Positions 1 through 8,474 of a stretch of DNA of 64,000 bases are shown piece by piece. Numbering within the stretch: position 1 is the stretch's first letter; every line of letters begins with the position of its first letter. Both the position numbers and the translations under genes were made by a program. The notes under the pieces were generated by a model, which saw only the letters and a list, made by a program, of their open reading frames with translations, was not told the DNA's origin and did not search any database. The DNA comes from Homalodisca vitripennis (lineage: Eukaryota; Arthropoda; Insecta; Hemiptera; Cicadellidae), in assembly GCF_021130785.1 (NCBI RefSeq), contig NC_060213.1, positions 94,108,501 through 94,172,500 of the forward strand, read 5' to 3'.

Positions 1-2
1 GT

Positions 3-611
3 AGGGGTGATTCGCCCCCGCCTTCAAACTTTCAAAAAAACACTGTTTTCATAAATGAAGCAGGCATATATTCTTTAATCTTGAAATCTAAAATGAAAAT
101 AGCAGAAATGTTTCAAGATTGGGTTTTAGAAGAAGTTTTACCAAGTATTCGTAAATTTGGTGTGTACAAACTTGAAAACGAAAATAAGCAGTTAAAAGAT
201 GAAATAAAACAGTTACAAATTTCAGGTCAAATGAAATCCTTGAAAATAGAGAATCAAGAATTGCGAATGGAATTAATGAAGAGAGATATGATATGTAAAA
301 ATTTTGATAAGAAAAAGCACCATGTTTTTGTATTAATTAAGAAGAATCACATGTGGGAATGGCCTTATTACGTTATCAGAGCTCAGAAACGAGAAATACC
401 AAACCGATTAAAACATCTAAAAATAAATTATCCTGAATTAGAGATTTTGTTCATTGATGACGAACCAAATTCTATCAATCTGTATAACCAAATGAAAGAA
501 TCTTTGAATATTTTATACAACGGAAATCATTTTACTACAAATATGTCAGAATCTCGACTGATTTATAGAATATCTAAATTACACGATGAAAATGTTTCTA
601 AATTTTACTAA
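3..611 (+). CDS. Bro-family (Bro-N) protein of an endogenous Polinton/adintovirus-like element, 5' partial
   Basis: The frame is open from base 3 to the stop at 609-611, giving 202 residues with no start inside the window, so the N-terminus is missing or lies upstream. The first 60 residues match the C-terminal half of a Bro-N DNA-binding domain: INEAGIYSLI, then FQDWVLEEVLPSIR. A charged coiled-coil stretch (about 20 Lys/Glu-rich residues) follows. The C-terminal 90 residues (HHVFVLIKKN, WPYYVIRAQKR) resemble the C-terminal module seen with Bro/KilA-N proteins of large insect DNA viruses. In that family the role is DNA binding or regulation of host and viral chromatin; the role here is inferred. 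It converges on the zinc-protein gene at 598-933 and their 3' ends overlap by 14 bases. The first residues (from bases 3-26) look unlike the family and may be junction sequence. A second copy of its 3' end lies at 4463-4557. Confidence 0.75.
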   Translation, partial: RGDSPPPSNFQKNTVFINEAGIYSLILKSKMKIAEMFQDWVLEEVLPSIRKFGVYKLENENKQLKDEIKQLQISGQMKSLKIENQELRMELMKRDMICKNFDKKKHHVFVLIKKNHMWEWPYYVIRAQKREIPNRLKHLKINYPELEILFIDDEPNSINLYNQMKESLNILYNGNHFTTNMSESRLIYRISKLHDENVSKFY

Positions 612-933
612 AAACTCTCGATTTATTATATTTTGTTTGTAAATGTTTAGCATAACTAGGTAACCATTGTAGAATTCTTTTTTCATATTCACAAGGCATT
701 GCGTTTTTATAACTTTCGCTGAAAATATTTTTAGCACAATCTTTGCAAAAAGCATCTTTTCTATCTTTACTATACTGCCAGTTATTAAATTCAGAAATAT
801 TTTTAATTTCTTTACAAAAGTAACACTTTTTCTCTTCTAAAGTTAATTTGTTCATTTTATCATATAATTCCTTACAATAACAGTCTTTTCTATTCTCTTC
901 TTGACACTTTGTACATTTCTTTTGAGACTCCAT
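598..933 (-). CDS. small cysteine-rich zinc-binding protein (viral element, left arm, copy 1)
   Basis: A complete 111-residue ORF starting at the ATG at 931-933, preceded directly by TATATAA. It carries paired cysteines at CTKCQ, CYCKE, CYFCKE and CKDC, spaced like treble-clef or HNH-type zinc knuckles. The C-terminal segment CEYEKRILQW...HLQTKYN is like a degenerate C-x2-3-C...H...H finger. It is a paralogue of the neighbouring gene at 967-1346, sharing the LTLEEK, ISEFN and KHLQTKY blocks. Polinton and adintovirus genomes often carry such small zinc proteins, but I cannot assign a reaction. It is co-oriented with the integrase and is the last gene of the set before the convergent Bro gene. 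A mirror copy, with the frame also intact, is at 4141-4476. Confidence 0.7.
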   Translation of the reverse strand: MESQKKCTKCQEENRKDCYCKELYDKMNKLTLEEKKCYFCKEIKNISEFNNWQYSKDRKDAFCKDCAKNIFSESYKNAMPCEYEKRILQWLPSYAKHLQTKYNKSRVFSKI

Positions 934-966
934 TTATATAGAACAAATTATTACACGATGAAAATG

Positions 967-1346
967 TTAAACTCTTGAAATATGATATTTTGTTTGTAAA
1001 TGTTTTTGATAATTATTTAACCATTTTATAGTTCTTCCACATTCACATTGAGTATCTTCATAATATAATCTATGGTGATTCTTCTTTACACAATCTTTAC
1101 AATATGAGTCTTATCTCTACTATAGTGATGACTATTAAACTCTGAAATTTTTTTAGTTTCTTTACATTTAAGACATTCTTTCTCTTCCAAAGTTAATTTT
1201 TCTATTTTATCATACAGCTCTTTATGATACTTCCTATAACAATCTTTACAATTATAAATAATTCCATCTTTTCTATTCTTATCTTTATAAAATTCTTCAA
1301 AACCTTTTAATTCTTTGCACATTGAACATTTCTTTTGGGCCTCCAT
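967..1346 (-). pseudogene. second zinc-binding paralogue, frameshifted (left arm)
   Basis: Starts at the ATG at 1344-1346, which abuts the integrase stop (TAAATG). The first frame gives CSMCKEL, NCKDCYRK and CLKCKETKK zinc knuckles. It leaves frame near 1105-1115, just after RDKTH. The next frame then carries CKDC and a C-terminal CECGRTIKW...HLQTKYH finger-like end to a stop at 967-969. The total span is 380 bases, one short of a multiple of three, so a single-base loss explains the break. Both arms of the palindrome share this break (mirror copy 3726-4107), so it predates the duplication or comes from the same source molecule. Similarity to 598-933 over the whole length marks a gene-duplication pair. 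Function unknown; the Cys pattern argues for zinc binding. Confidence 0.65.
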
Positions 1347-2366
1347 TTATATAGAAAAAATCTTTGACTTTCTCAATTCATATTCATAAAACTTTCCGGT
1401 TATTTCTTCATTATTTAAATCTTTTATACTATAAGTTACAGGATCTGTGTTATTAATTTGATAAATCACAAAGATTTCTCTTGACCAATTGTTCTTATAT
1501 TTGTTCGAAAATGTTGTTTTTTTACTAACAATTCTTACATGATCATTGATTTTAAATTTAGTTTTCGTGTGAATTTCAGGTGGAACATACTTGAAAACGG
1601 TCTCTAAAAACTCCTTTTCTGCATCCTTATCTACGTCTTTGGGCTTCATTTTGATTGTGCTGTGAACTGTATCGTTATAATTGTTTACGATTTTTTGAAG
1701 AATATCGATCCATTTAAAGTTTTTATTAATCTCAAAAATTACTTTCATTCTCTCATTTTGAGTACTGTTATATCTCTCTACAATACTTGATTTCTCTTCG
1801 TTTTCAGTATGATAAATCTTAATGTTGTATTTCCTCAAAACATCGTTAAATTCTTTATTTTTAAACTCTAAACCCTTATCTGTATGAAGTAGGTTAGGAG
1901 GTTTGTGATTGATCCTTATGGCATCTTTTACTATATCTTCGAAAGCTTTTGAAATATCCTTGCCGTTTTTTCTTTTGATAGCTCTTGACCAAGCATATTT
2001 TGAGAAAGTATCAATAACATTTAACATATACTTAAATCCATCATTTTGATCTGAATAGTTAGACATTATAACTAAATCTGCTGCCCATAAATCGTCAATT
2101 CCTAATGTTATAATTTTTCTCTTTTTAAACTTCTTTCGTACTAGTGCATGAATTTCTCGAGCTTCAATCTCTATGTCATCTTTAGTCTTCAATTCTTGCT
2201 TAACAGGTTTTGGATTTGGATTCTTTATAAACTTACTCTTGTTTGTCTTACATTTTGAACATTTTGCTGCAATTCTATACAACCCGTTTTGAGTTTGAAC
2301 GATTTTTGAATCTATATTTTTCGTTTTCTTTTTACACTTGTGACAGTGAATTAAATCATCTTCCAT
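1347..2366 (-). CDS. Polinton/adintovirus-type DDE integrase (rve fold), left arm, intact
   Basis: A 339-residue ORF starting at 2366. Residues 1-45 form a C-x2-C...C-x2-C zinc ribbon (C8, C11, C36, C39) of the type I recall as DUF5679. Residues 90-250 are an RNase-H-like retroviral integrase core. Candidate catalytic residues are D97 (in AADLV), D163 (in HTDKGLEF) and E197 (in SSIVERYN), with 33 residues between the last two. Residues 270-332 look like the SH3/chromo-like tail typical of Polinton integrases (FKINDHVRIV...FYEYEL). The family inserts the linear viral or transposon DNA into the host chromosome. Its ATG abuts the stop of the preceding partial ORF, and its own stop abuts the next ATG, so the genes are tightly packed. 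This left copy has no frame break; the right copy has several. Confidence 0.85.
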   Translation of the reverse strand: MEDDLIHCHKCKKKTKNIDSKIVQTQNGLYRIAAKCSKCKTNKSKFIKNPNPKPVKQELKTKDDIEIEAREIHALVRKKFKKRKIITLGIDDLWAADLVIMSNYSDQNDGFKYMLNVIDTFSKYAWSRAIKRKNGKDISKAFEDIVKDAIRINHKPPNLLHTDKGLEFKNKEFNDVLRKYNIKIYHTENEEKSSIVERYNSTQNERMKVIFEINKNFKWIDILQKIVNNYNDTVHSTIKMKPKDVDKDAEKEFLETVFKYVPPEIHTKTKFKINDHVRIVSKKTTFSNKYKNNWSREIFVIYQINNTDPVTYSIKDLNNEEITGKFYEYELRKSKIFSI

Positions 2367-2522
2367 TTACATATCAAAGTTTCCAAGTTTATTTAATTCG
2401 TCTAATATATCAGATTTTGCTTCATTTTTATAGCCATACGGTACTGTATCGATCTTATTTTCTAGGACATTTCTCTTATCATCTTTAGCGTTCAGTGCCA
2501 GCTTGTTTATGGTGATGGTATA
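2367..2522 (-). CDS. C-terminal end of an unidentified viral-element ORF, cut at the palindrome axis (left arm)
   Basis: An open frame of 51 codons plus a TAA (2367-2369) that directly abuts the integrase ATG. The readable end contains NKLALNAKDDKRNVLEN and IDTVPYGYKNEA, then a charged tail ending GNFDM. The DDKR...T-PYGY pattern recurs in Polinton/adintovirus proteins as I remember them, but I cannot name the protein. The frame runs straight into the inverted-repeat axis (loop 2523-2545), so the N-terminal part was lost where the fold-back occurred. The mirror copy is 2546-2701 on the plus strand. Confidence 0.5.
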   Translation of the reverse strand, partial: YTITINKLALNAKDDKRNVLENKIDTVPYGYKNEAKSDILDELNKLGNFDM

Positions 2523-2545
2523 CAATTCATGTTTATAGCTTTTTA

Positions 2546-2701
2546 TATACCATCACCATAAACAAGCTGGCACTGAACGCTAAAGATGATAAGAGAAATG
2601 TCCTAGAAAATAAGATCGATACAGTACCGTATGGCTATAAAAATGAAGCAAAATCTGATATATTAGACGAATTAAATAAACTTGGAAACTTTGATATGTA
2701 A
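2546..2701 (+). CDS. C-terminal end of the unidentified ORF, mirror copy (right arm)
   Basis: Same frame and same residues as 2367-2522, beginning at the palindrome axis and ending at the TAA at 2699-2701, which abuts the ATG of the right-arm integrase. It has no start of its own, so it is not an independent gene. No differences from the left copy were seen here. Confidence 0.5.
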   Translation, partial: YTITINKLALNAKDDKRNVLENKIDTVPYGYKNEAKSDILDELNKLGNFDM

Positions 2702-2704
2702 ATG
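2699..2704 (+). promoter_or_regulatory. TAAATG gene-start motif shared by the viral-element genes
   Basis: TAAATGGA sits at the start codon of all three readable genes in each arm. In the right arm the sites are 2699 (integrase), 3723 (zinc paralogue 2) and 4138 (zinc paralogue 1); in the left arm they are 2364-2369, 1344-1349 and 931-936. At the two zinc genes it is extended to TATATAAATGGAG. At zinc gene 1 there is no upstream stop codon to explain the TAA, so it is not simply gene overlap. It resembles the poxvirus late-promoter initiator TAAATG; function here is inferred. Confidence 0.4.
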
Positions 2705-3725
2705 GAAGATGATTTAATTCACTGTCACAAGTGTAAAAAGAAAACGAAAAATATAGATTCAAAAATCGTTCAAACTCAAAACGGGTTGTATAGAATTGCA
2801 GCAAAATGTTCAAAATGTAAGACAAACAAGAGTAAGTTTATAAAGAATCCAAATCCAAAACCTGTTAAGCAAGAATTGAAGACTAAAGATGACATAGAGA
2901 TTGAAGCTCGAGAAATTCATGCACTAGTACGAAAGAAGTTTAAAAAGAGAAAAATTATAACATTAGGAATTGACGATTTATGGGCAGCAGATTTAGTTAT
3001 AATGTCTAACTATTCAGATCAAAATGATGGATTTAAGTATATGTTAAATGTTTATTGATACTTTCTCAAAATATGCTTGGTCAAGAGCTATCAAAAGAAA
3101 AAACGGCAAGGATATTTCAAAAGCTTTCGAAGATATAGTAAAAGATGCCATAAGGATCAATCACAAACCTCCTAACCTACTTCATACAGATAAGGGTTTA
3201 GAGTTTAAAAATAAAGAATTTTAACGATGTTTTGAGGAAATACAACATTAAGATTTATCATACTGAAAACGAAGAGAAATCAAGTATTGTAGAGAGATAT
3301 AACAGTACTCAAAATGAGAGAATGAAAGTAATTTTTGAGATTAATAAAAACTTTAAATGGATCGATATTCTTCAAAAAATCGTAAACAATTATAACGATA
3401 CAGTTCACAGCACAATCAAAATGAAGCCCAAAGACGTAGATAAGGATGCAGAAAAGGAGTTTTTAGAGACCGTTTTCAAGTATGTTCCACCTGAAAATTC
3501 ACACGAAAACTAAATTTAAAATCAATGATCATGTAAGAATTGTTAGTAAAAAAACAACATTTTCGAACAAATATAAGAACAATTTGGTCAAGAGAAATCT
3601 TTGTGATTTATCAAATTAATAACACAGATCCTGTAACTTATAGTATAAAAGATTTAAATAATGAAGAAATAACCGGAAAGTTTTATGAATATGAATTGAG
3701 AAAGTCAAAGATTTTTTCTATATAA
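2702..3725 (+). pseudogene. DDE integrase, mirror copy with four frame breaks (right arm)
   Basis: Same gene as 1347-2366. Frame is lost by one-base gains in runs at about 3051-3053 (just after YMLNV, beyond D97), 3219-3222 (within the segment after HTDKGLEF), 3494-3497 and 3583-3585, so the reading is split into at least four pieces. The zinc ribbon and the first Asp lie in the first piece, and the SIVERYN Glu lies in a later piece. The span is 4 bases longer than the left copy. Because all changes are run-length changes, sequencing error in one arm is as likely as decay. If real, this copy cannot make integrase. Confidence 0.8.
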
Positions 3726-4107
3726 ATGGAGGCCCAAAAGAAATGTTCAATGTGCAAAGAATTAAAAGGTTTTGAAGAATTTTATAAAGATAAGAATAGA
3801 AAAGATGGAATTATTTATAATTGTAAAGATTGTTATAGGAAGTATCATAAAGAGCTGTATGATAAAATAGAAAAATTAACTTTGGAAGAGAAAGAATGTC
3901 TTAAATGTAAAGAAACTAAAAAAAATTTCAGAGTTTAATAGTCATCACTATAGTAGAGATAAGACTCATATTGTAAAGATTGTGTAAAGAAGAATCACCA
4001 TAGATTATATTATGAAGAATACTCAATGTGAATGTGGAAGAACTATAAAATGGTTAAATAATTATCAAAAACATTTACAAACAAAATATCATATTTCAAG
4101 AGTTTAA
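3726..4107 (+). pseudogene. second zinc-binding paralogue, mirror copy (right arm)
   Basis: Mirror of 967-1346. It starts at the ATG at 3726 in a TAAATG motif. It shares the one-base deficit near RDKTH and adds two one-base gains (A-run 3918-3925, and 4018-4019). The C-terminal finger-like end closes at a stop at 4105-4107. Not translatable as one protein. Confidence 0.6.
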
Positions 4108-4140
4108 CATTTTCATCGTGTAATAATTTGTTCTATATAA

Positions 4141-4476
4141 ATGGAGTCTCAAAAGAAATGTACAAAGTGTCAAGAAGAGAATAGAAAAGACTGTTATTGT
4201 AAGGAATTATATGATAAAATGAACAAATTAACTTTAGAAGAGAAAAAGTGTTACTTTTGTAAAGAAATTAAAAATATTTCTGAATTTAATAACTGGCAGT
4301 ATAGTAAAGATAGAAAAGATGCTTTTTGCAAAGATTGTGCTAAAAATATTTTCAGCGAAAGTTATAAAAACGCAATGCCTTGTGAATATGAAAAAAGAAT
4401 TCTACAATGGTTACCTAGTTATGCTAAACATTTACAAACAAAATATAATAAATCGAGAGTTTTTAGTAAAATTTAG
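4141..4476 (+). CDS. cysteine-rich zinc-binding protein, mirror copy (right arm)
   Basis: Identical 111-residue frame to 598-933, starting at the ATG at 4141 directly after TATATAA and ending at 4474-4476. It is the only complete gene of the right arm that kept its frame. The same zinc-knuckle cysteines are present. It converges with the 3' remnant of the Bro gene at 4463-4557. Confidence 0.6.
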   Translation: MESQKKCTKCQEENRKDCYCKELYDKMNKLTLEEKKCYFCKEIKNISEFNNWQYSKDRKDAFCKDCAKNIFSESYKNAMPCEYEKRILQWLPSYAKHLQTKYNKSRVFSKI

Positions 4477-4557
4477 AAACATTTTCATCGTGTAATTTAG
4501 ATATTCTATAAATCAGTCGAGATTCTGACATATTTGTAGTAAAATGATTTCCGTTGA
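4463..4557 (-). pseudogene. 3' end of the Bro-family gene, mirror copy truncated at the poly-C tract
   Basis: Only the last 30 or so residues of the gene at 3-611 are present (NHFTTNMSES...HDENVSKFY), ending at the stop at 4463-4465. Upstream the match degrades over about 20 bases and is replaced by the poly-C tract, so the open frame that runs on through glycine codons is an artefact of that tract. Confidence 0.7.
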
Positions 4558-4574
4558 TAAAAAATTTAAAATTT

Positions 4575-4676
4575 CCCCCCCCCCCCACCCCCCCCCCCCC
4601 CCACCCCCCCCCCCCCCCACCCCCCCCCCCCCCCACCCCCCCCCCCCCCCACCCCCCCCCCCCCCCACCCCCCACC
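4575..4676. repeat. poly-C tract with an A every 16 bases
   Basis: About 100 bases of C interrupted by A at 4587, 4603, 4619, 4635, 4651 and 4667, an exact 16-base period (C15A). The G-rich strand could form quadruplexes. It lies exactly between the end of the palindrome arm and the point where the mariner transposase frame stops matching its family. It could be a minisatellite or a sequencing/assembly artefact at a contig join. Confidence 0.85.
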
Positions 4677-5489
4677 AATCCAACGACCAGGAAACGTGTA
4701 ATTTACTATAGTAGGTAGTCACGTACTATCTTACCCCAGTGTGGAGGGGCACCATCTTGCTGCCAGTAAACATTTGGTTGTCTATGCTCAATTTGCGGTA
4801 TTGCTAAAAGTTCAAGCATGTCGAGGTTATACCTCTTTAGTGACTGTCGGTTCTGCGAAGAAAAAGGGTCCTATCACTTCATCTATAGCCAATGCACACC
4901 AAACGTTTATTTTAGGGCTGTCTCTTTCTTGTTCTCGAACATTATGAGGATTTTCAGTACCCCAAATCCTACAATCGTGTCTATTCACTTTACCAGAAAC
5001 ATGAAAAGTTGCTTCATCAGAAAAAAAACTTTTTTCAAGAAATTGCTTTCTCCAATGTTTATTGTTTGTTCTTCAAAGTCAATTAATCTAACAGCAAAAT
5101 CGTAGCGTCGAGGTTTATCGTTAGGTTTTAGTTCATGTAATAACTGAATTTTGTATGGATGGAACTTAAGGTGTTTGTGCAAAATTTTTAAGACTGTTGA
5201 TCGAGGTAATCCTAATTCCAAACTTGCACGCCGAGTAGACTTACCAGGGCTCCTCGTAAACAATTCTCTTACTTGATCAAACAATAGCTTCAGAAACTGG
5301 AGGTCTACCAGCACCTTTTCTATGTTGGACACTTCCCGTCTGTTCAAACTGCCTATACCAGAGTTTTATACAATTGTTACTCGGAGGATTGCGGCCATAC
5401 TCTACACGAAACCTTCTTTGAAAAGTTATTACAGATCTGCTTTCATGAAACCAAAGAACACACCTTGCTTTTTCTTGCACATTAGCCAT
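4677..5489 (-). pseudogene. Tc1/mariner-superfamily transposase, 3'-truncated and frameshifted
   Basis: Starts at the ATG at 5487-5489. The first 70 residues (ITFQRRFRVEYGR...IKLWYRQFEQTGSV) form the N-terminal helix-turn-helix, followed by GRPPVSEAIV. A one-base gain near 5277 shifts the frame. The second piece has VRELFTRSPGKSTRRAS and ILHKHLKF (second HTH). A T-run loss near 5020-5030 shifts it again, giving the first catalytic Asp (DEATFHVSGKVN), IWGTENPHN, and the second Asp in WQQDGAPPHW, with further breaks near 4827 and 4715. The family match ends at GRWIG, directly against the poly-C tract, so the third acidic residue and the C-terminus are missing. This enzyme family cuts and pastes its own element at TA dinucleotides. 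This copy is dead. I could not define its terminal repeat to the right of 5489. Confidence 0.85.
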
Positions 5490-5902
5490 TTTGATACTGA
5501 GGTTAGTTTCGTGTTTGTTTAGTCAACTGTAATTAACAGCTGGTTTGGAAAGATCAATTGTTGACCAGCTGACTATGTCACAACACAAGTTCATTAAGAA
5601 GAATCATACCTTACACCCACAGTTTAAGTGACATTTTTACTTTCTTTTTATAACTACTTTTTATAATTATTGTAATGTGTACAATTATTAATTTTCAGTC
5701 AAAATATAAAACCGTTTTAAATTTACAATTTAATAAAACAATTCCCATGTTTTTAAGTTGATTGGTTATTTATTTATTCAATCTTAAAATGTGTACCAAT
5801 AATTTTATATTATCAAAAAGAAGCAATAGTAGTTATGTCCTTGTGACATTTTCTTATGTAAACAACAACACTTACCCCCGGATTTGCCCGCAATTGTCTG
5901 CT
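5490..5902. other. AT-rich spacer between two transposon relics
   Basis: Probably holds the 5' untranslated part of the mariner relic. A short inverted pair (CAGCTGGT at about 5540, ACCAGCTG at about 5566) could form a hairpin. No ORF or RNA recognised. Confidence 0.4.
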
Positions 5903-8010
5903 GAATAAATAAATAAATAAATAAGGACTTTATTTTGGAGCGGTTTTCAACAATAATTGCTGGTTTACAAAACGACTCATGTCTTATTATAGTTCTTAAA
6001 AAATTAAAAGCTTATTTTATAGTTATTAATAAATAAAACACAATATTAGACATACAGTTATATATGGCCATATCACCTTGTATTGCACATTAAATACTTG
6101 TATATATTTTCTTTGTATGTCGTTTCAGATACACCCTGGCCTGTTACGCTGGAGGACAGTTCATTATATAATTTGGGAGCAAAGTACGCAAATCGCTTTC
6201 TTTCAAAATTCACGGCGAACGCGAGGCATCTCCAACACTTGATCCTGTCTAGTACTGCGAGATCGGACTTGAGACCTGCTTTTTAGTTTTTCTCTCAGAT
6301 ATCCCGGTCTGCCAGTGGTCAGGATTCTGTAAACCAGGCATGAGGAGCGCAGGGTACAAGTATCAGCTACAGTCAACAAACCCAGCGATCGTCGAGCCTC
6401 CGAAACGTGGTCAAACCTTCTTAAACCCACATACATACCTTACACACATATTTTGGACCCTCTGTAATTTTTCTAAAACTCCTTTAGACACAATGTTGCC
6501 ATAGACAGGGAGGCAATAATCGATCACAGAGAGCAAAAAGAGCCCAGACAAGGCGAAGCCTGGTCTCTCTAGGAAACATGTGCCTATGCTTGTATAGCAT
6601 TCTCAGTTCGACCAAGTGTTCGCCAACAAACAGCACTTACATGACCAGATAGTGTGAGGCCACTATCAAGCATGAGGCCCAAGAGCTTTGACGATTCACA
6701 CTCCTTCAGTTCTGACACTGCCAAGCAACACCTCACCCACTGTCTCCGAACCACATTGGAAGGAATCGACAACACACTACACTTTTCCTTGTTCAGGTTT
6801 AATCCCCATGCCTCTCAGGACCAATCATGGACTATGCTTAAGTCAGCATTCAAAATGGAAACTGCTGAGTCAGCTCTTCCGGCATCATATGAAACACACA
6901 GTTGAGCATCATCGGCGTATGAATACAAGCGACTATGTTGCAAGTCTGAACCCATAGTGGCGGAAAACAGGGTGAATAGAATGGGCCCAAGGCAACTTCC
7001 CTGTGGAACACCAGCAACTCTATTTAAAGATGAGGAGAAATCCATCAAAATTTTAACCTTTTGTCTCCTATTCACCAAATAGGAATCAAACCAAGAAACC
7101 ACCTCTGGTCAAAAACCATAAAAATGCATGACAGCCAACAACATCCTGTGGTTCTATTGAGTCGAATGCATGTGAAAAGTCCAGCATTGCAAGAAGAGAT
7201 GCTTTCTTATCCGCCCTTGCGTGAAGCAACTCGTCACAAACGAGCAAAAGCCCAGTTGCAGTGCTATGGTTCTTCCTGAACCAGACTGTAAGGCTGGAAT
7301 GATATTTTCTGACTCCAGAAATGTGTACCATTTGTGAAAACAACCAGCTTCTCCATTATCTTCGACAGGGCAGGCAATACCGAAATTGGACGCAGCTCGG
7401 ATACAGATGAAGGTGCTTTGACTTTAGGAAGAGGCAGTACAATTGGCCTCCTTCCATGCATCCGGAAAAGTGGAAGTGGCCAATGACTGGTTAGCTAAAT
7501 GTGTTATGGCATCAATACAATACGGACTTATAATTTTAATCATTTTTATTGATATGCCATCAGCTCCAACTGCCTCTGATGTGATGCTATTCAAAGCCTC
7601 CTGCACTTCTCTCCTTGTAACACTCCTGAAATAGAAATCACAAGTGACACTCTCTGATTTGTTTCTTTCATAGAACTGTACGCAATCATCATTTGCCATA
7701 ATACCTAAGCCCATACCAACGAAATACTTATTGATTTCTTCCAAATCTTTTACAAAGTTGGGTATGGCTGGATCGAATGGATCAGTGACACCACTTGTCC
7801 TTATTTTAGTCCAAAAAGTCTCTAGAGATTTTACATTTCTCCATTTCAGTTCTAAAATAATTTTGTTTTGATCGTCTTATTTCATCGAATAACAGGTACG
7901 TAGAGACATTATAATTTTTAGCGGTAGAAAATATCCAAAAGATTAAATAATGGCGACGAATAAATAATTCTAATGTTGTGAAAAAACAACCGCTAAGTAT
8001 AAATTTAAGT
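5903..8010 (-). mobile_element. degraded CR1/Jockey-like non-LTR retrotransposon (LINE), 5'-truncated
   Basis: Coding direction is right to left. The 3' end is marked by an AATAAA (5929-5934) followed by a (TTAT)n tail at about 5903-5924 (read on the minus strand). The reverse transcriptase region spans about 6580-7860. Recognisable sequence towards the 5' side reaches about 7,860, with weaker similarity to about 8,010. No endonuclease domain is left, as expected for a 5'-truncated LINE copy. The mean GC content is higher than in the surroundings. Confidence 0.75.
6580..7860 (-). pseudogene. LINE reverse transcriptase, multiply frameshifted
   Basis: In order along the minus strand: upstream linker (EEINKYFVGMG, 7740), GADGISIKMIK (7560), LRPISVLPALSKIMEKLV (7350), SGFRKNHSTATGLLL (7280), the first catalytic Asp region LLAMLDFSHAFDS (7170), GVPQGSCLGPILF (6990-7012), and the YADD catalytic box at 6908-6919. 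After that come the thumb-like LLGLMLDSGLTLSGHV (6700) and a poorly preserved tail. At least four frame changes separate these blocks, near 7430, 7340, 7100 and 6800. The enzyme copies LINE RNA at a nicked target. This copy is inactive. The block order and motifs fit the CR1/Jockey/L2 group, which I cannot split without alignment. Confidence 0.8.
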
Positions 8011-8474
8011 TTGGAGGGCTTTGATTTGGGATCCTGAACTAAGAGAGAGAAACATATATTATGACTTGTCTATTGTAACATAATGTATTGCATTTCTCTG
8101 CATTCCGTGTATTTGATTGAATATAAAAAAAAAACAAACAATTAAATGTTTCAAACAATGTGGGGGAATACTCAATTGAAGTTCGTTTTTGTTTTTTTTT
8201 TTAACTTACTTATAATATTATTGCAATGTTAGTACTATGATACTTTAAGAGGACTCAGGTTCTATGATCATTGAAACGGATGAAGACTCAGTTCAATTAG
8301 TCTCAATATAAAAATTAATTTTGACAGTTACAAAGGAAGTTAAATATTACTTTTAAGAGAAGTGTAGATAAATGCGTGGCTGCTTATCACAAACGTTATT
8401 ACCTTTCTCAGATTCCATCACTGATATGATTTATGAAAAAACTAAGGAAAATCTCATTAAACTAGAATCAGCTA
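8011..8474. other. AT-rich spacer, nothing recognised
   Basis: Contains an A-run (8127-8134) and T-run, with no ORF, tRNA or repeat I can support. The small plus-strand ORF starting at 8372 runs into the mariner terminal repeat and is not a gene. Confidence 0.4.

Larger units (their letters stand above)
512..4562. repeat. 4-kb near-perfect inverted repeat (palindrome) of the viral element, 23-bp loop
   Basis: The left arm (about 512-2522) and right arm (2546-about 4562) are reverse complements around a 23-base loop at 2523-2545. Near the axis, position x pairs with 5068-x; the offset grows to 5074-x at the far end. In the segments I compared I saw no substitutions, only six one-base gains in the right arm, all within runs of one base (near 3051, 3220, 3495, 3584, 3920 and 4018). 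Homology fades near 512-520 and 4557-4562, just before the poly-C tract. This is either a very recent inverted duplication or a fold-back chimera from long-read data; the homopolymer-only differences favour the second. Confidence 0.9.

Noticed and set aside
2243..2825. 81-codon ORFs on the opposite strand of each integrase (2243-2488 and 2580-2825)
   Set aside because: They are antisense shadows of the integrase and of the partial upstream ORF; both arms mirror them, and they show no family features.
4463..4722. Glycine-rich ORFs through the poly-C tract
   Set aside because: Created by the C15A repeat; the only real coding signals are the flanking Bro 3' end and the mariner GRWIG end.
4741..5522. 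Plus-strand ORFs opposite the mariner relic
   Set aside because: Antisense to the transposase, whose conserved motifs are all on the minus strand.
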